Of a stretch of 64,000 bases of DNA, positions 28,901-39,342 are shown in pieces. The notes beneath the pieces are model-generated. The model searched no databases and was not told where the DNA came from. It saw nothing but the letters and a program-made list of their open reading frames with translations. Positions within the stretch are counted from its first letter, which is position 1, and the number at the start of each line of letters is the position of its first letter. Position numbers and translations under genes: made by a program. Origin of the DNA: Ga0077555 sp050187415 (GTDB lineage: Bacteria > Pseudomonadota > Alphaproteobacteria > Rhizobiales > Hyphomicrobiaceae); the NCBI GenBank assembly GCA_050187415.1, contig JBFWXN010000005.1, positions 68,503 to 132,502 of the forward strand, written 5' to 3'.

Positions 28901-29499
28901 CTGGCATCGGCGGCATAACGAATGGCCGTGTCGAGCGCGCGTCCGAGGTCGTCCGAGGGGGCGCTGTTGGCGGCATCGAGCACATGGCCGGTCGCCTCGC
29001 GCACGAGCGTTGCCGTCATCTCCTCGTCGAGGATCGAGAATCCCGGTGGAACGTTGGCCTCCAACGGGAAGCGTTGCAGCAGGCGTTCGCAGAAGGCGTG
29101 GATGGTCTGCACCTTGAGACCACCGGGTGTCTCGATGGCGAGCGTGAAGAGATCGCGGGCGCGGTCCAACTCGCGTGGGTTCGGCTCGCGCTCGAGCAGG
29201 GCGGTCAGCGCGTCGTGAAGATGGTGCTCGTCGGCCGTGACCCATTTCGACAGGCGATCGAAGACGCGCGCCGACATCTCGGCCGCGGCTGCTTTGGTGT
29301 AGGTGAGGCAGAGCAGGCGCTCGGGTGGCGTTCCGGCGACGAGGAGCCGCAGAACGCGCGTCGTCAGCACGTGCGTCTTGCCCGTGCCGGCGTTGGCCGA
29401 AACCCAGGCCGAGACGAACGGATCGGCCGCCAGGGCTTGCCGCCGCGTGGTTTCGCGCAGTTCCTCGATCAGCTCGGGAGGGAGATGCGGCTCCGTCAT
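25912..29499 (-). CDS. addA: Double-strand break repair helicase-nuclease AddA
   Basis: The large motor subunit of AddAB, which unwinds and resects broken DNA ends for RecA loading. The 1195-residue product has the UvrD-type Walker A (VSANAGTGKTHVLTTRV), RLLCLTYTKAAAAEM, Walker B-like ILVDEAQDTSPIQW, and GDEKQSIYGFQGA; further helicase motifs include VMTVHGSKGLEAP and LLYVALTRPRDRL. The C-terminal RecB-type nuclease domain has GQIDRLV and VDFKTNRPP. ATG at 29499 overlaps the addB stop by four bases and begins MTEPHLPPEL; an upstream in-frame extension lies inside addB and is Arg-rich nonsense. Confidence 0.95.
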   Translation of the reverse strand: MTEPHLPPELIEELRETTRRQALAADPFVSAWVSANAGTGKTHVLTTRVLRLLVAGTPPERLLCLTYTKAAAAEMSARVFDRLSKWVTADEHHLHDALTALLEREPNPRELDRARDLFTLAIETPGGLKVQTIHAFCERLLQRFPLEANVPPGFSILDEEMTATLVREATGHVLDAANSAPSDDLGRALDTAIRYAADASFDQVVRDAMARWQWLAYASRMEIGNARGFDAAAVAYRRALGIPPADTAESVSALRAGVLKPAQLARIRDILRTGTKTDQDRARDAAAALSCLTNGQRAAALQKLFLTGDGEPRKNPMTKSLAAKHPDIAATLDSAQAAFAALTLRLNSIAVADATIALMRLACSARQRYDELKAQRAALDFDDLIAKTGHLLRSDDANWVLYKLDGGLDHILVDEAQDTSPIQWRVVEALAREFLAGAGARELDTQLPRTVFAVGDEKQSIYGFQGAAPKMFADMGRTLETMARAAKLDFAHVPLTLSFRTVAPVLQAVDRVFADPSRRAGLTSHDAAPHHAARRHGVGGLIELWDTERAEKTDPAPAWLPLEEVPQSPPAVRLAERIADTIRDWIANREQLVSEGRPIDYGDILILVRRRKPFADLMVATLKKRGIPVAGADRLRLTQQLAVLDLLALADVLLLPEDDLSLAAVLKSPLFGLDDDDLLQIAPERRGSLWSALLEAAKTNPRFATAAEQLKRWRSRADIAPPYEFLVEVLVHDGMRARLLGRLGAEAADPLDELLAMALAYDEQAPPSLQGFVDWLRASEREIKRDMEHGRGEVRVMTVHGSKGLEAPIVFLPDTCGGMNGGRPGGLLDCDHPALPHDDVTGLPFLWPVKGSSGVTAVAEARATGRDKDREEHNRLLYVALTRPRDRLYVCGFETTKGRERGCWYDAIEAGLEGLLVETTDIAGRSVRRHQAPQSAPRESGRASTRAVVAPVLPPDWARCKAPREPGVAVPLAPSRLAPLETDSEGDPMEAPRLARRADDPPAPSPSALAADNRFLRGTITHALLQHLPAISSDDRQAAATAFVRDRGASLSAATRASIVTETLAVLSHSEFAAVFGPDSRAEVPIVAELSPPGDKGETVRLNGQIDRLVANDHEVMIVDFKTNRPPPTDPAQVADTYVLQLAAYRLAVTRVFPGRRVRAALLWTDGPSLMELPSDRLDEAAKRLFLLRTANLDA

Positions 29500-32400
29500 G
29501 GGTCGTCTCCGCTCTCCTCGTCGACGGCCCACTCGCCGACGCGGGCAAGGTGGGCGTAGTCGTCGTACCGGTAGTCGAAGCGCTTGCGCCGGAGCGCCTT
29601 GTAGGGCGTCGCGGGGTGATCGAACCGGGCGACGAGCCGCTGGAACTCGGTGAGCGTTCGGGCGGCAAAGTCGGCGATGCTCTCGCCTTTCGGTATGACG
29701 AGACATTCATCGCCGGGCGGCTCGCCGCCGCTGGCGCGGATGTAGCGAAGCGCGGTCACGATGCTCGTCGTGACTTGCGGAAACACGCCCGCCGCAACCA
29801 TCGCGGCTTCCAGCGGGAGCTGAGGCGCCTCGCCCGCAATGACCTTGGCCGCTTTGGGCGGCCCGCCGGTTTTATAGTCCGTGATCGCGATGCCGCTGGC
29901 GGCGAGGTCGATGCGGTCGGCTCGTGCCGTCAGCTTGAACGATCCCCCGGGAGCATCGAAAACGAGCTGGCCGTCGATTTCGACGAGGCGGCGCGAGTCC
30001 GGCTCGCGACGCCCTGCCTCGGTCTCCGCGAACCAGTGCGCGAAGCGTTCGAGACGTGGGCGCCAGAAAGCCCGAACGCGCGGCTCGCGGCCGAGTGCGC
30101 CGATGACATCGTCGGCAATGTCCATGAAGGCATGGACGACATCCGGCGGCAATTCATTGGCGTACCGCCTGGTAAAGCGTGCCAGTGTTTCGTGAACGAT
30201 CTGGCCTCTCTCGGAAGGGCCGGGCTCCTGGCCGAGCGGGGGCAGCGCCTCGAGTACCAGGATGCGCTTGGCAAAGATCGCGTAGGGGTTTGCCAACCAC
30301 GCCTCGACGTCGGAGACCGAGGCGCGTCGGGGCCGCGTTGCGACGGGGGGCGTCGGGGCCGGCTGCGGGACGGCTTTCAGCTCCGCAGGGAGATCGCGCG
30401 CCCGCGCCCACGCGGCCCACGGCTTCGAGGCAGTCGGCGCGAGCGCGGCCTCGAGGCCGAGGCCGGCGAGAAGCGCATTGAGCCGCAGCAGCCAGCGTGA
30501 TGGCACCATCGGCTCGCCGGCAACCTTGTTGGCGCGCGTGAGGTAGACGGTTTGCGCGCCGAGCAGCGTCACGATGTCGTGGGCCGAGCGTCCCGTCTCC
30601 TCCTCGGGACTGGGCAGCCCGAGCGCTGCGCGCATGCTGCGATTGAGCCACGGGCCGGGGTCGGCGACCTTCGGCCATACGCCCTCGTTGAGCGAACCGA
30701 GCACCACGACGTCGGGCTGGTGCAGCCGCGCTTCATACGGCCCCCAGATGAACAATCGCGGATGGCGCGGTACGCTCGTGCGAATGCTCTCGCTACCGAC
30801 GAGCGCGCGGAAGAAATCGGGATAGTCGGCAAGCCTCAGTGAAGGCTGCGTCGTGGGGCCGTGCATCAGCTTGGCGAGAAGCAGCGACGCAGCGGCGCCT
30901 TCGTCGCGCGCCCACAGCGGGGACGCGTCCTGCGCTTCGCCGGCGGTCGCGTCGCGCGAGGCGTCGTCGGGCGACGCTTCGCCGACTGGCGGTGGCTTGG
31001 CGATAGCCTCGGATACTGCGACATGCGCCGTCACGATCGCGGCGAGTGGATGAGCAGACGCGTCCTCACCGAGGATGGCGAGCGGCTCGAAGGCCGATCT
31101 CAGACGCACGACCAGGTCGTGGATCTCGTCCCAACTTTCATGCTTGAGACGCGTCACCGAGCGATGCCGTCTGGTGCCGGACGCCGTTTCAGCGCGGGCG
31201 CGATCGACCGCGTCCTCCAGGCTGGCGAGCCCGCGGCCGAGATACGTGGTGCGCAGGGCCGCGAGTTCGAGATTGCGGGCGCGGCGGCGCACGTCGCCCG
31301 CCGGCAGACCGAGGCGTGTCAGCGGATGCTTGAGCAGAGCCATCAGCTCCGCCGGGGCAAATGCGGATTTGAGCGCGTTGGCGACGAGGTCGAGAAACGT
31401 GCCGGGTACGGTCTTCGCGAACGGCCGGCCAGCCGAATCATCGACGCGGATGCCCCAGCTTTCGAGACGCGTCGCGACGCGGCGGGCGAGCATCCGGTCG
31501 GGCGAGACAAGTGCAGCGGTGCGTCCCGGCGTTTCGAGCGCCTCGCGCAGCACGAGCGAGACGACCTCCGCCTCGTCCTCGGCGGTCGGCGCCTCGATCA
31601 GGTGGACGTCGGCCAGGCCGTGCCGGAGCGCGTCGCGATCCCCCGTCATCATGAGTTTACGCCAGCCGGTCATCGAGCCGGTCGGCCGCATCATCTCGCT
31701 GGCGATCACATTGCGCGCACGGCGATCGGGAGGGAGAGGCGCGCCCGGCAACTCGCGCACGCCGGCGCGGGCGACGCCGAGACGTTGCAGCAGACGGGCG
31801 AGCCCATGATGGGGGTGCTCGGGGTGCTCGTCCGCCAGTTGCGAGAACCTCTCCTCCTCGAGATCGAGGTCGAGGCCCGGCAACACGATGGCGCCGTTCG
31901 GAAGGTGGGCGACAGCCTGGATCAACTCCGTCGTCGCCGGCACCGATCCGGTTACGCCGGCAACGATGACCGGGTGAGGGGACTGCGTCGTGGCAAGCCG
32001 ACGAGCCTCGGCCCTGATCAGGCGATTGCGGCGGTCGGCCGGCGAAATCAGGTTCTGCTCGGCAAGGTATGCAGGCCACATTTCGGTGGCGATCCTGAGG
32101 AAATCGAGCGTTTGCTGCCAGTGCTCCGCGTATTCGGCGGGAACAAGCCCGGCGAGCGCATCGAGGGCCACGTTCTCGGTCTCGATCATGTCGATCAGGC
32201 GCGCGAGTTCGGACGCCAGGCGTACGGCCTGCGCGGGCGTGGTGGCGCCGGCCACCGGCAGCATAGCGGCAAGATCGGTGTCGACGCCGGGGGGCGGGGC
32301 GCGCATCGTGCGTGACCAGAGAAGGACCAGCTCGGTCAGCAAAAGCGTGCGTTCAAGCGCGCCGATGGCGGGCGGGATGCCAAGCTCGTTGCCGCCGGGT

Positions 32401-32705
32401 GCCACGGGAGCGATGGCGTTCTCGATCAGGCCCAGGTCCTCCTGGCCCTCGGCGATCGGACGGATGGCGGGCAGCAGCATGGCATCGGCACCCGCCGCAT
32501 CGAGAAATGCGTCTTGCAGCGTCCGTGCGGCGCGGCGCGTGGGCATCAGAATAGTCCAGGCCGGAAGATCGAACGGCGATGGCGGAACGCCGCCGGTCAC
32601 GGGGAGATCGCCCGCAAGGATCGCTTGCGCGAGCGCTGCCAGAAAGGGGCGTCCCGGCGATACCGTGTAGACGTTCGGCGCGCGCGTTGCCTCAACGAGG
32701 CTCAT
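29496..32705 (-). CDS. addB: Double-strand break repair protein AddB
   Basis: Partner of AddA. The 1069-residue product starts with VYTVSPGRPFLAALAQAIL and the segment WTILMPTRRAARTLQDAFL, typical of alphaproteobacterial AddB. This form has a degenerate helicase core; FIWGPYEARLHQPDVVVLGS lies in its second half. The C-terminal nuclease domain is recognisable by LTARADRIDL and AITDYKTGGPP. It overlaps murU by four bases upstream and addA by four bases downstream, so all three are translationally coupled. Confidence 0.94.
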   Translation of the reverse strand: MSLVEATRAPNVYTVSPGRPFLAALAQAILAGDLPVTGGVPPSPFDLPAWTILMPTRRAARTLQDAFLDAAGADAMLLPAIRPIAEGQEDLGLIENAIAPVAPGGNELGIPPAIGALERTLLLTELVLLWSRTMRAPPPGVDTDLAAMLPVAGATTPAQAVRLASELARLIDMIETENVALDALAGLVPAEYAEHWQQTLDFLRIATEMWPAYLAEQNLISPADRRNRLIRAEARRLATTQSPHPVIVAGVTGSVPATTELIQAVAHLPNGAIVLPGLDLDLEEERFSQLADEHPEHPHHGLARLLQRLGVARAGVRELPGAPLPPDRRARNVIASEMMRPTGSMTGWRKLMMTGDRDALRHGLADVHLIEAPTAEDEAEVVSLVLREALETPGRTAALVSPDRMLARRVATRLESWGIRVDDSAGRPFAKTVPGTFLDLVANALKSAFAPAELMALLKHPLTRLGLPAGDVRRRARNLELAALRTTYLGRGLASLEDAVDRARAETASGTRRHRSVTRLKHESWDEIHDLVVRLRSAFEPLAILGEDASAHPLAAIVTAHVAVSEAIAKPPPVGEASPDDASRDATAGEAQDASPLWARDEGAAASLLLAKLMHGPTTQPSLRLADYPDFFRALVGSESIRTSVPRHPRLFIWGPYEARLHQPDVVVLGSLNEGVWPKVADPGPWLNRSMRAALGLPSPEEETGRSAHDIVTLLGAQTVYLTRANKVAGEPMVPSRWLLRLNALLAGLGLEAALAPTASKPWAAWARARDLPAELKAVPQPAPTPPVATRPRRASVSDVEAWLANPYAIFAKRILVLEALPPLGQEPGPSERGQIVHETLARFTRRYANELPPDVVHAFMDIADDVIGALGREPRVRAFWRPRLERFAHWFAETEAGRREPDSRRLVEIDGQLVFDAPGGSFKLTARADRIDLAASGIAITDYKTGGPPKAAKVIAGEAPQLPLEAAMVAAGVFPQVTTSIVTALRYIRASGGEPPGDECLVIPKGESIADFAARTLTEFQRLVARFDHPATPYKALRRKRFDYRYDDYAHLARVGEWAVDEESGDDP

Positions 32706-33442
32706 CTCGACTTCTCCGCTCCGGTCGCGTGGCCCGCCAGCCGTGCTTCGGCCGCCGACAAGGCTGCGGGATCACCCACGTGCATCCACGTGCCGTCGAG
32801 GCGGAGGCCAAAAAGACGCTGCTCGGCCAGCGCGCGATCCCAGACCCGGTTGAGCGAGAAGGCCGCGGCCGGCGCGTCGCGGATCAGGCGCGGTGTGGCG
32901 ATCGAGACACCGGCGAAAACGAACTCGGCGGTCTCGCCTCTGGCGACGCGGCGCAAGCGGCCATCCGCCTCGAGATGGAAATCGCCGCGCCCGTCGTAAC
33001 CGAGACTGGTTATACGGTCGGCTACGAGCAGCAGGCCGTCCATCCGGCGCTCGTCGAATGCGGCCCCAAGGGCCGGCAGATTGGCGGTCGCGCGCTCGAT
33101 CCAGACTGAGTCGGAATTGTGTACGAGGAACGGTCCATCGCCGAGCAGCGGCAGGGCTTTGGCGACGCCGCCGCCTGTGTCGAGGAGTTCGTCGCGTTCG
33201 TCGGAAATCGTGATATGCGGCATGATCCGGCTGGCGAGGTGCTGCTCAACCATGTCGGCGAGGTAGTGAACGTTGACCACAGCGTCGGCGATGCGGGCGT
33301 CCTCTATGCGGTCGAGCACGTGATCGAGGAGAGCGCGACCGGCGAGCCGCACCAGCGGCTTGGGCACGTGTTCCGTCAGCGGTCGCATGCGGGTGCCGAG
33401 GCCGGCAGCCAACACGAAAGCCTTTTCGAGGCTGATACCCAT
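32702..33442 (-). CDS. murU: N-acetylmuramate alpha-1-phosphate uridylyltransferase (MurU-type)
   Basis: A 246-residue sugar-phosphate nucleotidyltransferase. The signature AFVLAAGLGTRMRPLTEHVP is followed by the conserved Lys in VPKPLVRLAGR, and DTGGGVAKALPLLG and LVHNSDSVW hold further substrate and metal sites. Next to an AmgK-type kinase this is best read as MurU: it makes UDP-MurNAc from MurNAc-1-phosphate, a recycling route that bypasses the fosfomycin-sensitive MurA step. The stop overlaps the addB start by four bases; 72 bases separate it from the AmgK gene upstream. Confidence 0.9.
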   Translation of the reverse strand: MGISLEKAFVLAAGLGTRMRPLTEHVPKPLVRLAGRALLDHVLDRIEDARIADAVVNVHYLADMVEQHLASRIMPHITISDERDELLDTGGGVAKALPLLGDGPFLVHNSDSVWIERATANLPALGAAFDERRMDGLLLVADRITSLGYDGRGDFHLEADGRLRRVARGETAEFVFAGVSIATPRLIRDAPAAAFSLNRVWDRALAEQRLFGLRLDGTWMHVGDPAALSAAEARLAGHATGAEKSR

Positions 33443-33514
33443 GGCGGCAGTCCCCCCTGGCCGTCAGCGGTCGCGACGCCCGTTCCAGCTCTCGTCCCCG
33501 CTCCCGTCGCGGCG

Positions 33515-35071
33515 TCAGGGCGTGACGAGCTTGCGACGAATCTCCGCCGGAAAGTGGCGATCATACCATGCCCGGAGCGTCGCGAGATCGGGGTGGGCGA
33601 GATTGCGCTCGAGATAGTCCCAGGTGCGCGGCATGTGACGCAGATAGCCGGGCTTGCCGTCGCGTCGCAGCAGGCGCACCCAAAGTCCGATCAGGCGCGT
33701 GTTACGCTGGGCGCCGAAGGCGGCGTAGGTCGCGCGGAACCGATCAGGGTCGAAATCAAAGTCCACACGTTCGACCTGGCGGATATAGCGCTCGAGCTCG
33801 GCGGTTTCCAGGGAAGCCGGAACGTCGACACGCGCGTCCTGCAGCAACGAGACAAGGTCCAGGGCCCACGATTCCGCGAGCGCATCCTGGAAGTCGATGA
33901 CGCCGACGTTGGAGCCCACGGGGCGATCCGGCAGCCAGAACAAATTGGGCGAATGGAAGTCGCGCAGGAATATGCCGGCCGGCTCGGCGAGCAGACGGTC
34001 GATGAGAGGCGACCAGAGTGACCGGAATTCCTCACGCATGGCGTCGGGTGCGGGTGCTCCGTTGATCTCGGGCCAATACCAGTCGAGGATCAAATCGAGT
34101 TCGATTTCCAGCGCCGCCCGATCGAAGCGAGGCAGCCGATAGGTCGTGTCGTCGGGTAGTGGCAGGAGCGCGGGGAGGGGGGACTGCCGCAGCCGCAGCA
34201 GCAGATCGACTGCGGCGCTCCACATCCGAGCCTGAGAGACGCCACTATCGAGCGCGCGACCGAAGGTCAGGTCGCCCATATCCTCCAGAAGCAGCAATCC
34301 GCGCTCGAGATCGGCGGCATGAATGGTGGGCGCGGTGATCCCGTTTGCCGAAAGTCCACGCCCGATGGCGACGAACGGCCGAACGTCTTCCGCCAGATGC
34401 GCGACGCGACTGTATGGCAGGCCGTTGGCGATCGGCGGACCGTCGGGCATCCGGGGCGCGTCCATCAGGACGTAGCTCGTCTGCCCACCCGCGCGCTCGA
34501 CATGGATGCGGGCGTAGGCGCGCGCGGATGCATCACCTTGCAGATAAGCAATCTGCCGGACAGATTCGCTCGACGGTATGGCCTGCGCCAGAAATCGATC
34601 GATCGCCTCGAGCCGCGCCAGCCGCGGTATCCAGCTTCCCGTTGCGACGAGGACGAGCGAGCGCAACTCCGGCGCCTCCCCGGCCTCGATGGAGATCTCG
34701 ACGCGGTCTCCCGGCATCGCTTCCGCCGCCCGCTCCGGCCATTCGACGATCACCGCGCCGTGCGCGAGGGCGTCGTCGAAGCCGATTTCGTCAAGCTCGC
34801 CGGGATTCGCGAGGCGGTAGAGGTCAAAATGGGCGACGCCGAGGCGCTCGGCGCGATACGGCTGCACGATGGAAAAGGTAGGGCTTGGAACGTCGGCCCC
34901 CGGATCCGAGAGCAGGGCTCGGATCAAAGCCCGCGCCAGGGTTGTCTTTCCGGCGCCGAGATCGCCCGTCAGCAGCACCGCATCGCCCGGTCTCAGTTTC
35001 AGGGCGATCAACTCGGCGATGCGGGTGATCCCGGTGAGATCGAGCCCGGCCAGCCGCCAGGCTTCGCTCAT
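33515..35071 (-). CDS. tsaE-amgK: Bifunctional TsaE ATPase / AmgK sugar kinase fusion
   Basis: Two proteins in one 518-residue chain. Residues 1 to about 155 are TsaE, the ATPase of the tRNA t6A37 complex: Walker A at 36-44 (GDLGAGKTT), VPSPTFSIVQPY, and VIVEWPERA. From about residue 165 on it is an aminoglycoside phosphotransferase fold like AmgK, which phosphorylates MurNAc and GlcNAc at the anomeric position: YLQGDASARAYARI, LLLEDMGDLTFG, catalytic FLRDFHSPNLFWLP and VIDFQDAL. This fusion is known from Rhizobiales. It overlaps divL by four bases and feeds MurU, encoded next. Confidence 0.93.
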   Translation of the reverse strand: MSEAWRLAGLDLTGITRIAELIALKLRPGDAVLLTGDLGAGKTTLARALIRALLSDPGADVPSPTFSIVQPYRAERLGVAHFDLYRLANPGELDEIGFDDALAHGAVIVEWPERAAEAMPGDRVEISIEAGEAPELRSLVLVATGSWIPRLARLEAIDRFLAQAIPSSESVRQIAYLQGDASARAYARIHVERAGGQTSYVLMDAPRMPDGPPIANGLPYSRVAHLAEDVRPFVAIGRGLSANGITAPTIHAADLERGLLLLEDMGDLTFGRALDSGVSQARMWSAAVDLLLRLRQSPLPALLPLPDDTTYRLPRFDRAALEIELDLILDWYWPEINGAPAPDAMREEFRSLWSPLIDRLLAEPAGIFLRDFHSPNLFWLPDRPVGSNVGVIDFQDALAESWALDLVSLLQDARVDVPASLETAELERYIRQVERVDFDFDPDRFRATYAAFGAQRNTRLIGLWVRLLRRDGKPGYLRHMPRTWDYLERNLAHPDLATLRAWYDRHFPAEIRRKLVTP

Positions 35072-37644
35072 GCCGTTGCCCTTCTGTCGCGGGCGGCGTC
35101 TGCGGAAAGCTCGGACGGGCCGGCAACTGGCAGAAGCACGATTGCGGTGGTGCCGTTTCCCGGTTCCGATTCAAGGAGCAAGCTGCCGCCGTGAAGTTCT
35201 GCGAGGCTTTTGGCCACCGGTAATCCAAGGCCCGCGCCGCGATGCTTCGAGCCCTGGCTGCGCGAGACGAAGCGCTCCAGTACCGAGTGCTGCTCGCTCT
35301 TCGGGATGCCGACACCCTCGTCGCTAACTCTGAATTGAAGCATACCCTGTTGAAGCTCCGACACGACCCTCACGGTCCCGCCCTGCGGGGAAAACCCTAT
35401 GGCGTTCGAGAGGATATTATAGAAAATCTGGCGCACGCGCGCCTCGTCGGCGACGATGCTGTCGACTTCGGGCGCAATCGTGACGTCGAGCCTAATGCGC
35501 GCCCGCGCGGCGCGGTCGCTCACCGCCTTGAGCGCGCTTTCGATCATGGGTCGCACCTTTGCCGGCGCGACCTTCAGCTCGAGCGCGCCAGCGTCGATGT
35601 TGGTGAGATCCAGAATGTCGTCGATGATCGACAAGAGCTGACGCGACGATGCGCCAACGTCGTTCAGGTATTCGCGCTGCTTGTCGTTGAGCGCGCCGGT
35701 GCGCGGGCTTTCGAGAAGCTCGGAGAATCCGATGATGTTCGTCAACGGCGTGCGCAACTCGTAGGATACGTGGCTGATAAACTGGCTCTTCAGCCGATCC
35801 GCCGCGATCAGCGCCTCGTTTCGCTCGACCAGGGCGCGCTCGTAGTGCTTGGCATCGGTCACGTCGGCGAACGAGACGAGCGTTCCCCCATCGGGAAGGG
35901 GCAGGGCCGCGAATTCGATGACGCTTTGGTCGGTGCGCGCCATCTGACCTTCGACCGATTGCCGGCTGTCGGAAATTCCGGTCACGGTGTTCGCGATCGT
36001 GATCCAGGCGGCCGAATCGCCGGACAGCTCCCGTCCCAGCTCGACGATTTCGTCGATGTGCGGCTCGTTGGTCAGCGCGCCGGGCGACAATCTCCAGATC
36101 TGCCCAAAAGCGTGGTTCGACAGCCTCAGCCGGCCATTCGTGCCGAACACGGCGATGCCTTCCTTGAGATGATCGAGCGTTTCACGCTGCACGTCTATGA
36201 GAGCATTGTAGCGGCTCTCCATGCCGATCCGCTCGGTCACGTCGTCGAAAAAGTGCGTTGCGCCGCCATCCGGTCGCGGCTCGATGGTGACATGCAGCGT
36301 TCGGCCGTCCGGCAGATACCAGCCCTCCTCTTGCACCGTATCGCCCCGGGCTGCGGCGAGAACGCGTGCTTTCCACGTTCTATAGTTCACCGTCTCGGAC
36401 GCCGCCGTCTCGCCCGTGCCGTCCGGAGCAAGTTCGGGTCGACTGACAACCTCTGGGAGCTTGCCCGCCTTGCGCAACCGATCGAGCACCTCGGCGTCGG
36501 TCGGCGCTGTGGCAAGCCACTTCGGATCGAGGCACCACAGACGCTGGTAGGCGGCATTGGCAAACGACAGGCGGCGATCGCCGCCGAAGATCGCGACCGC
36601 GGTTGCGACACGATCGAGGGTTCGATCGTAGGCGATGATCTGGCGGTCGAGCTCGCCGCGGGCGCTTTCCGCCGCCGTGACGTCGATGGCTGCGACGGCC
36701 AGCGCTTCGCCAATCGGAAATCCGATTACGTCGTGCATGCGCCGCTCGCCGGCGATGTTGAGCGGGAGGCGCTTGCCGAAAGATTTGCCGCCGCCGGCGG
36801 CCTCGGCGAGTTCCTTGCGCTGGCGCGACTCGAGCAGCTCGATCTGCCGCTCGCGAACCTCTGCCTCGTCGGAGCCCTCGACGGCGGTCACATAGGCTTT
36901 GTTCACCCACGCGATGCGATTGTCGGAGCCCCGCAGCCATACGGGCATGGGGAGCACATTCATCAGCGCGCGTGACAGCGAGATATCGCGCGCCAACTGG
37001 CGATGCTGGTCCATGATCCGGGCGAGGTCGCGGCGCGAGCCTGCGACATCCCGCAACCGCAGAATTGCGCGGCTACCGGCGACGCGACCGTCGGCTTCGA
37101 CATATCCGCCGGCAGCGGTCCGGATCAGAAGATTGAAGGGCCGGCCCAATGTGAAGAGCGTGTCGAGGCCTGCCTTCAGGTCATGCGCGCCCTGCGATTC
37201 GAGCCATTGTCCGAAGCGCAGAAGCTGCTGCGGGTTCTCGGGCAGTCCGGGCACCGTGGTCAGCGTATTGACGGCGATCCTGACGCGCTCGCCATGCTGC
37301 CAGTAGATCAGGACTTGCGGCTCAGCCCGGAGGATGGCTTCGGCCGCCGCCAGGTTGCGCCGCAACGCGGCCGCCTCGTCCTCGCGCTTTCGCCCGAGAC
37401 GCCGTGCGGTTCGCGTCGAGCGCCAGAGCAGGCCGAGCGCGACGGCCATGGCGCCGCTCGTGACCGCGAGTGCGAGGACGTGCGCAAGCTTGAAGTTGGC
37501 CGCCCCGTGCGCACTGCGGTCCGCGATGGCCGCCGTCAGCACGACGGCACAGGCGACGCTTGCGACGAGCAAGAGCATAAGCTCGGCCCGCGCATTGATG
37601 CTCCGCTGCCCGGTTCCGCCGCCTGTCTCGCTCTTCGCCTGCAT
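35068..37644 (-). CDS. divL: DivL-type PAS sensor kinase with Tyr in place of the H-box His
   Basis: An 858-residue membrane protein with two N-terminal helices (about 22-41 and 54-74), at least three PAS-like regions (about 220-325, 340-470, 490-600), a dimerisation helix and an ATPase domain. The phosphorylation box reads ISHVSYELRTPLTNIIGF: Tyr628 (codon TAC, 35761-35763) stands where histidine kinases have His. ATPase motifs are intact (FYNILSNAIGFSP, SDEGVGIP, GAGLGLPVAKSL). This Tyr is the mark of Caulobacter DivL, which acts as a non-canonical partner of CckA and DivK and so controls CtrA. It heads a six-gene operon and has a CtrA-type box upstream. Confidence 0.9.
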   Translation of the reverse strand: MQAKSETGGGTGQRSINARAELMLLLVASVACAVVLTAAIADRSAHGAANFKLAHVLALAVTSGAMAVALGLLWRSTRTARRLGRKREDEAAALRRNLAAAEAILRAEPQVLIYWQHGERVRIAVNTLTTVPGLPENPQQLLRFGQWLESQGAHDLKAGLDTLFTLGRPFNLLIRTAAGGYVEADGRVAGSRAILRLRDVAGSRRDLARIMDQHRQLARDISLSRALMNVLPMPVWLRGSDNRIAWVNKAYVTAVEGSDEAEVRERQIELLESRQRKELAEAAGGGKSFGKRLPLNIAGERRMHDVIGFPIGEALAVAAIDVTAAESARGELDRQIIAYDRTLDRVATAVAIFGGDRRLSFANAAYQRLWCLDPKWLATAPTDAEVLDRLRKAGKLPEVVSRPELAPDGTGETAASETVNYRTWKARVLAAARGDTVQEEGWYLPDGRTLHVTIEPRPDGGATHFFDDVTERIGMESRYNALIDVQRETLDHLKEGIAVFGTNGRLRLSNHAFGQIWRLSPGALTNEPHIDEIVELGRELSGDSAAWITIANTVTGISDSRQSVEGQMARTDQSVIEFAALPLPDGGTLVSFADVTDAKHYERALVERNEALIAADRLKSQFISHVSYELRTPLTNIIGFSELLESPRTGALNDKQREYLNDVGASSRQLLSIIDDILDLTNIDAGALELKVAPAKVRPMIESALKAVSDRAARARIRLDVTIAPEVDSIVADEARVRQIFYNILSNAIGFSPQGGTVRVVSELQQGMLQFRVSDEGVGIPKSEQHSVLERFVSRSQGSKHRGAGLGLPVAKSLAELHGGSLLLESEPGNGTTAIVLLPVAGPSELSADAARDRRATA

Positions 37645-37935
37645 TGAATCTCATATCAGGCCGGCCGGCGCTTTGACGGACTGACGCGAGACAAGACAAT
37701 CAGGCAAGGGTGCCGGGGCCGGGCCCAGCCACGAATCATTAATTGTTCGTTAAGGACTATGCGGACGCGACCTGCCGCTGGCTAGCCACGAAGGCGCCTC
37801 GATGGCATCTCGGTGACAGGCTGTTGCCCTAATGTGCCGCGGCGACCGACGGACCAAGCCGGGTCGAAGAGCCACCGGGGCGGAACATCCGTGCGGGGCC
37901 GCAGCCCGCAGGTTGCCCGGCGCCGGTCTCTGCCA
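37645..37935. other. Intergenic region between divL start and ahcY stop
   Basis: A 291-base region carrying the divL promoter. It holds a perfect CtrA-type box (listed separately) in its AT-richer divL-proximal half and GC-rich sequence next to the ahcY stop. No credible gene is seen. No clear terminator for ahcY could be identified, so some read-through into divL is possible. Confidence 0.6.
37739..37753. promoter_or_regulatory. CtrA-type binding box upstream of divL
   Basis: The sequence TTAATTGTTCGTTAA is an exact match to the CtrA consensus TTAA-N7-TTAA. It lies 95 bases before the divL start codon, inside the likely promoter. CtrA is the master cell-cycle regulator of alphaproteobacteria, and DivL acts above it, so this would form a feedback loop. 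The match is seen directly; binding is inferred. Confidence 0.65.
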
Positions 37936-39342
<1,407 letters not shown>

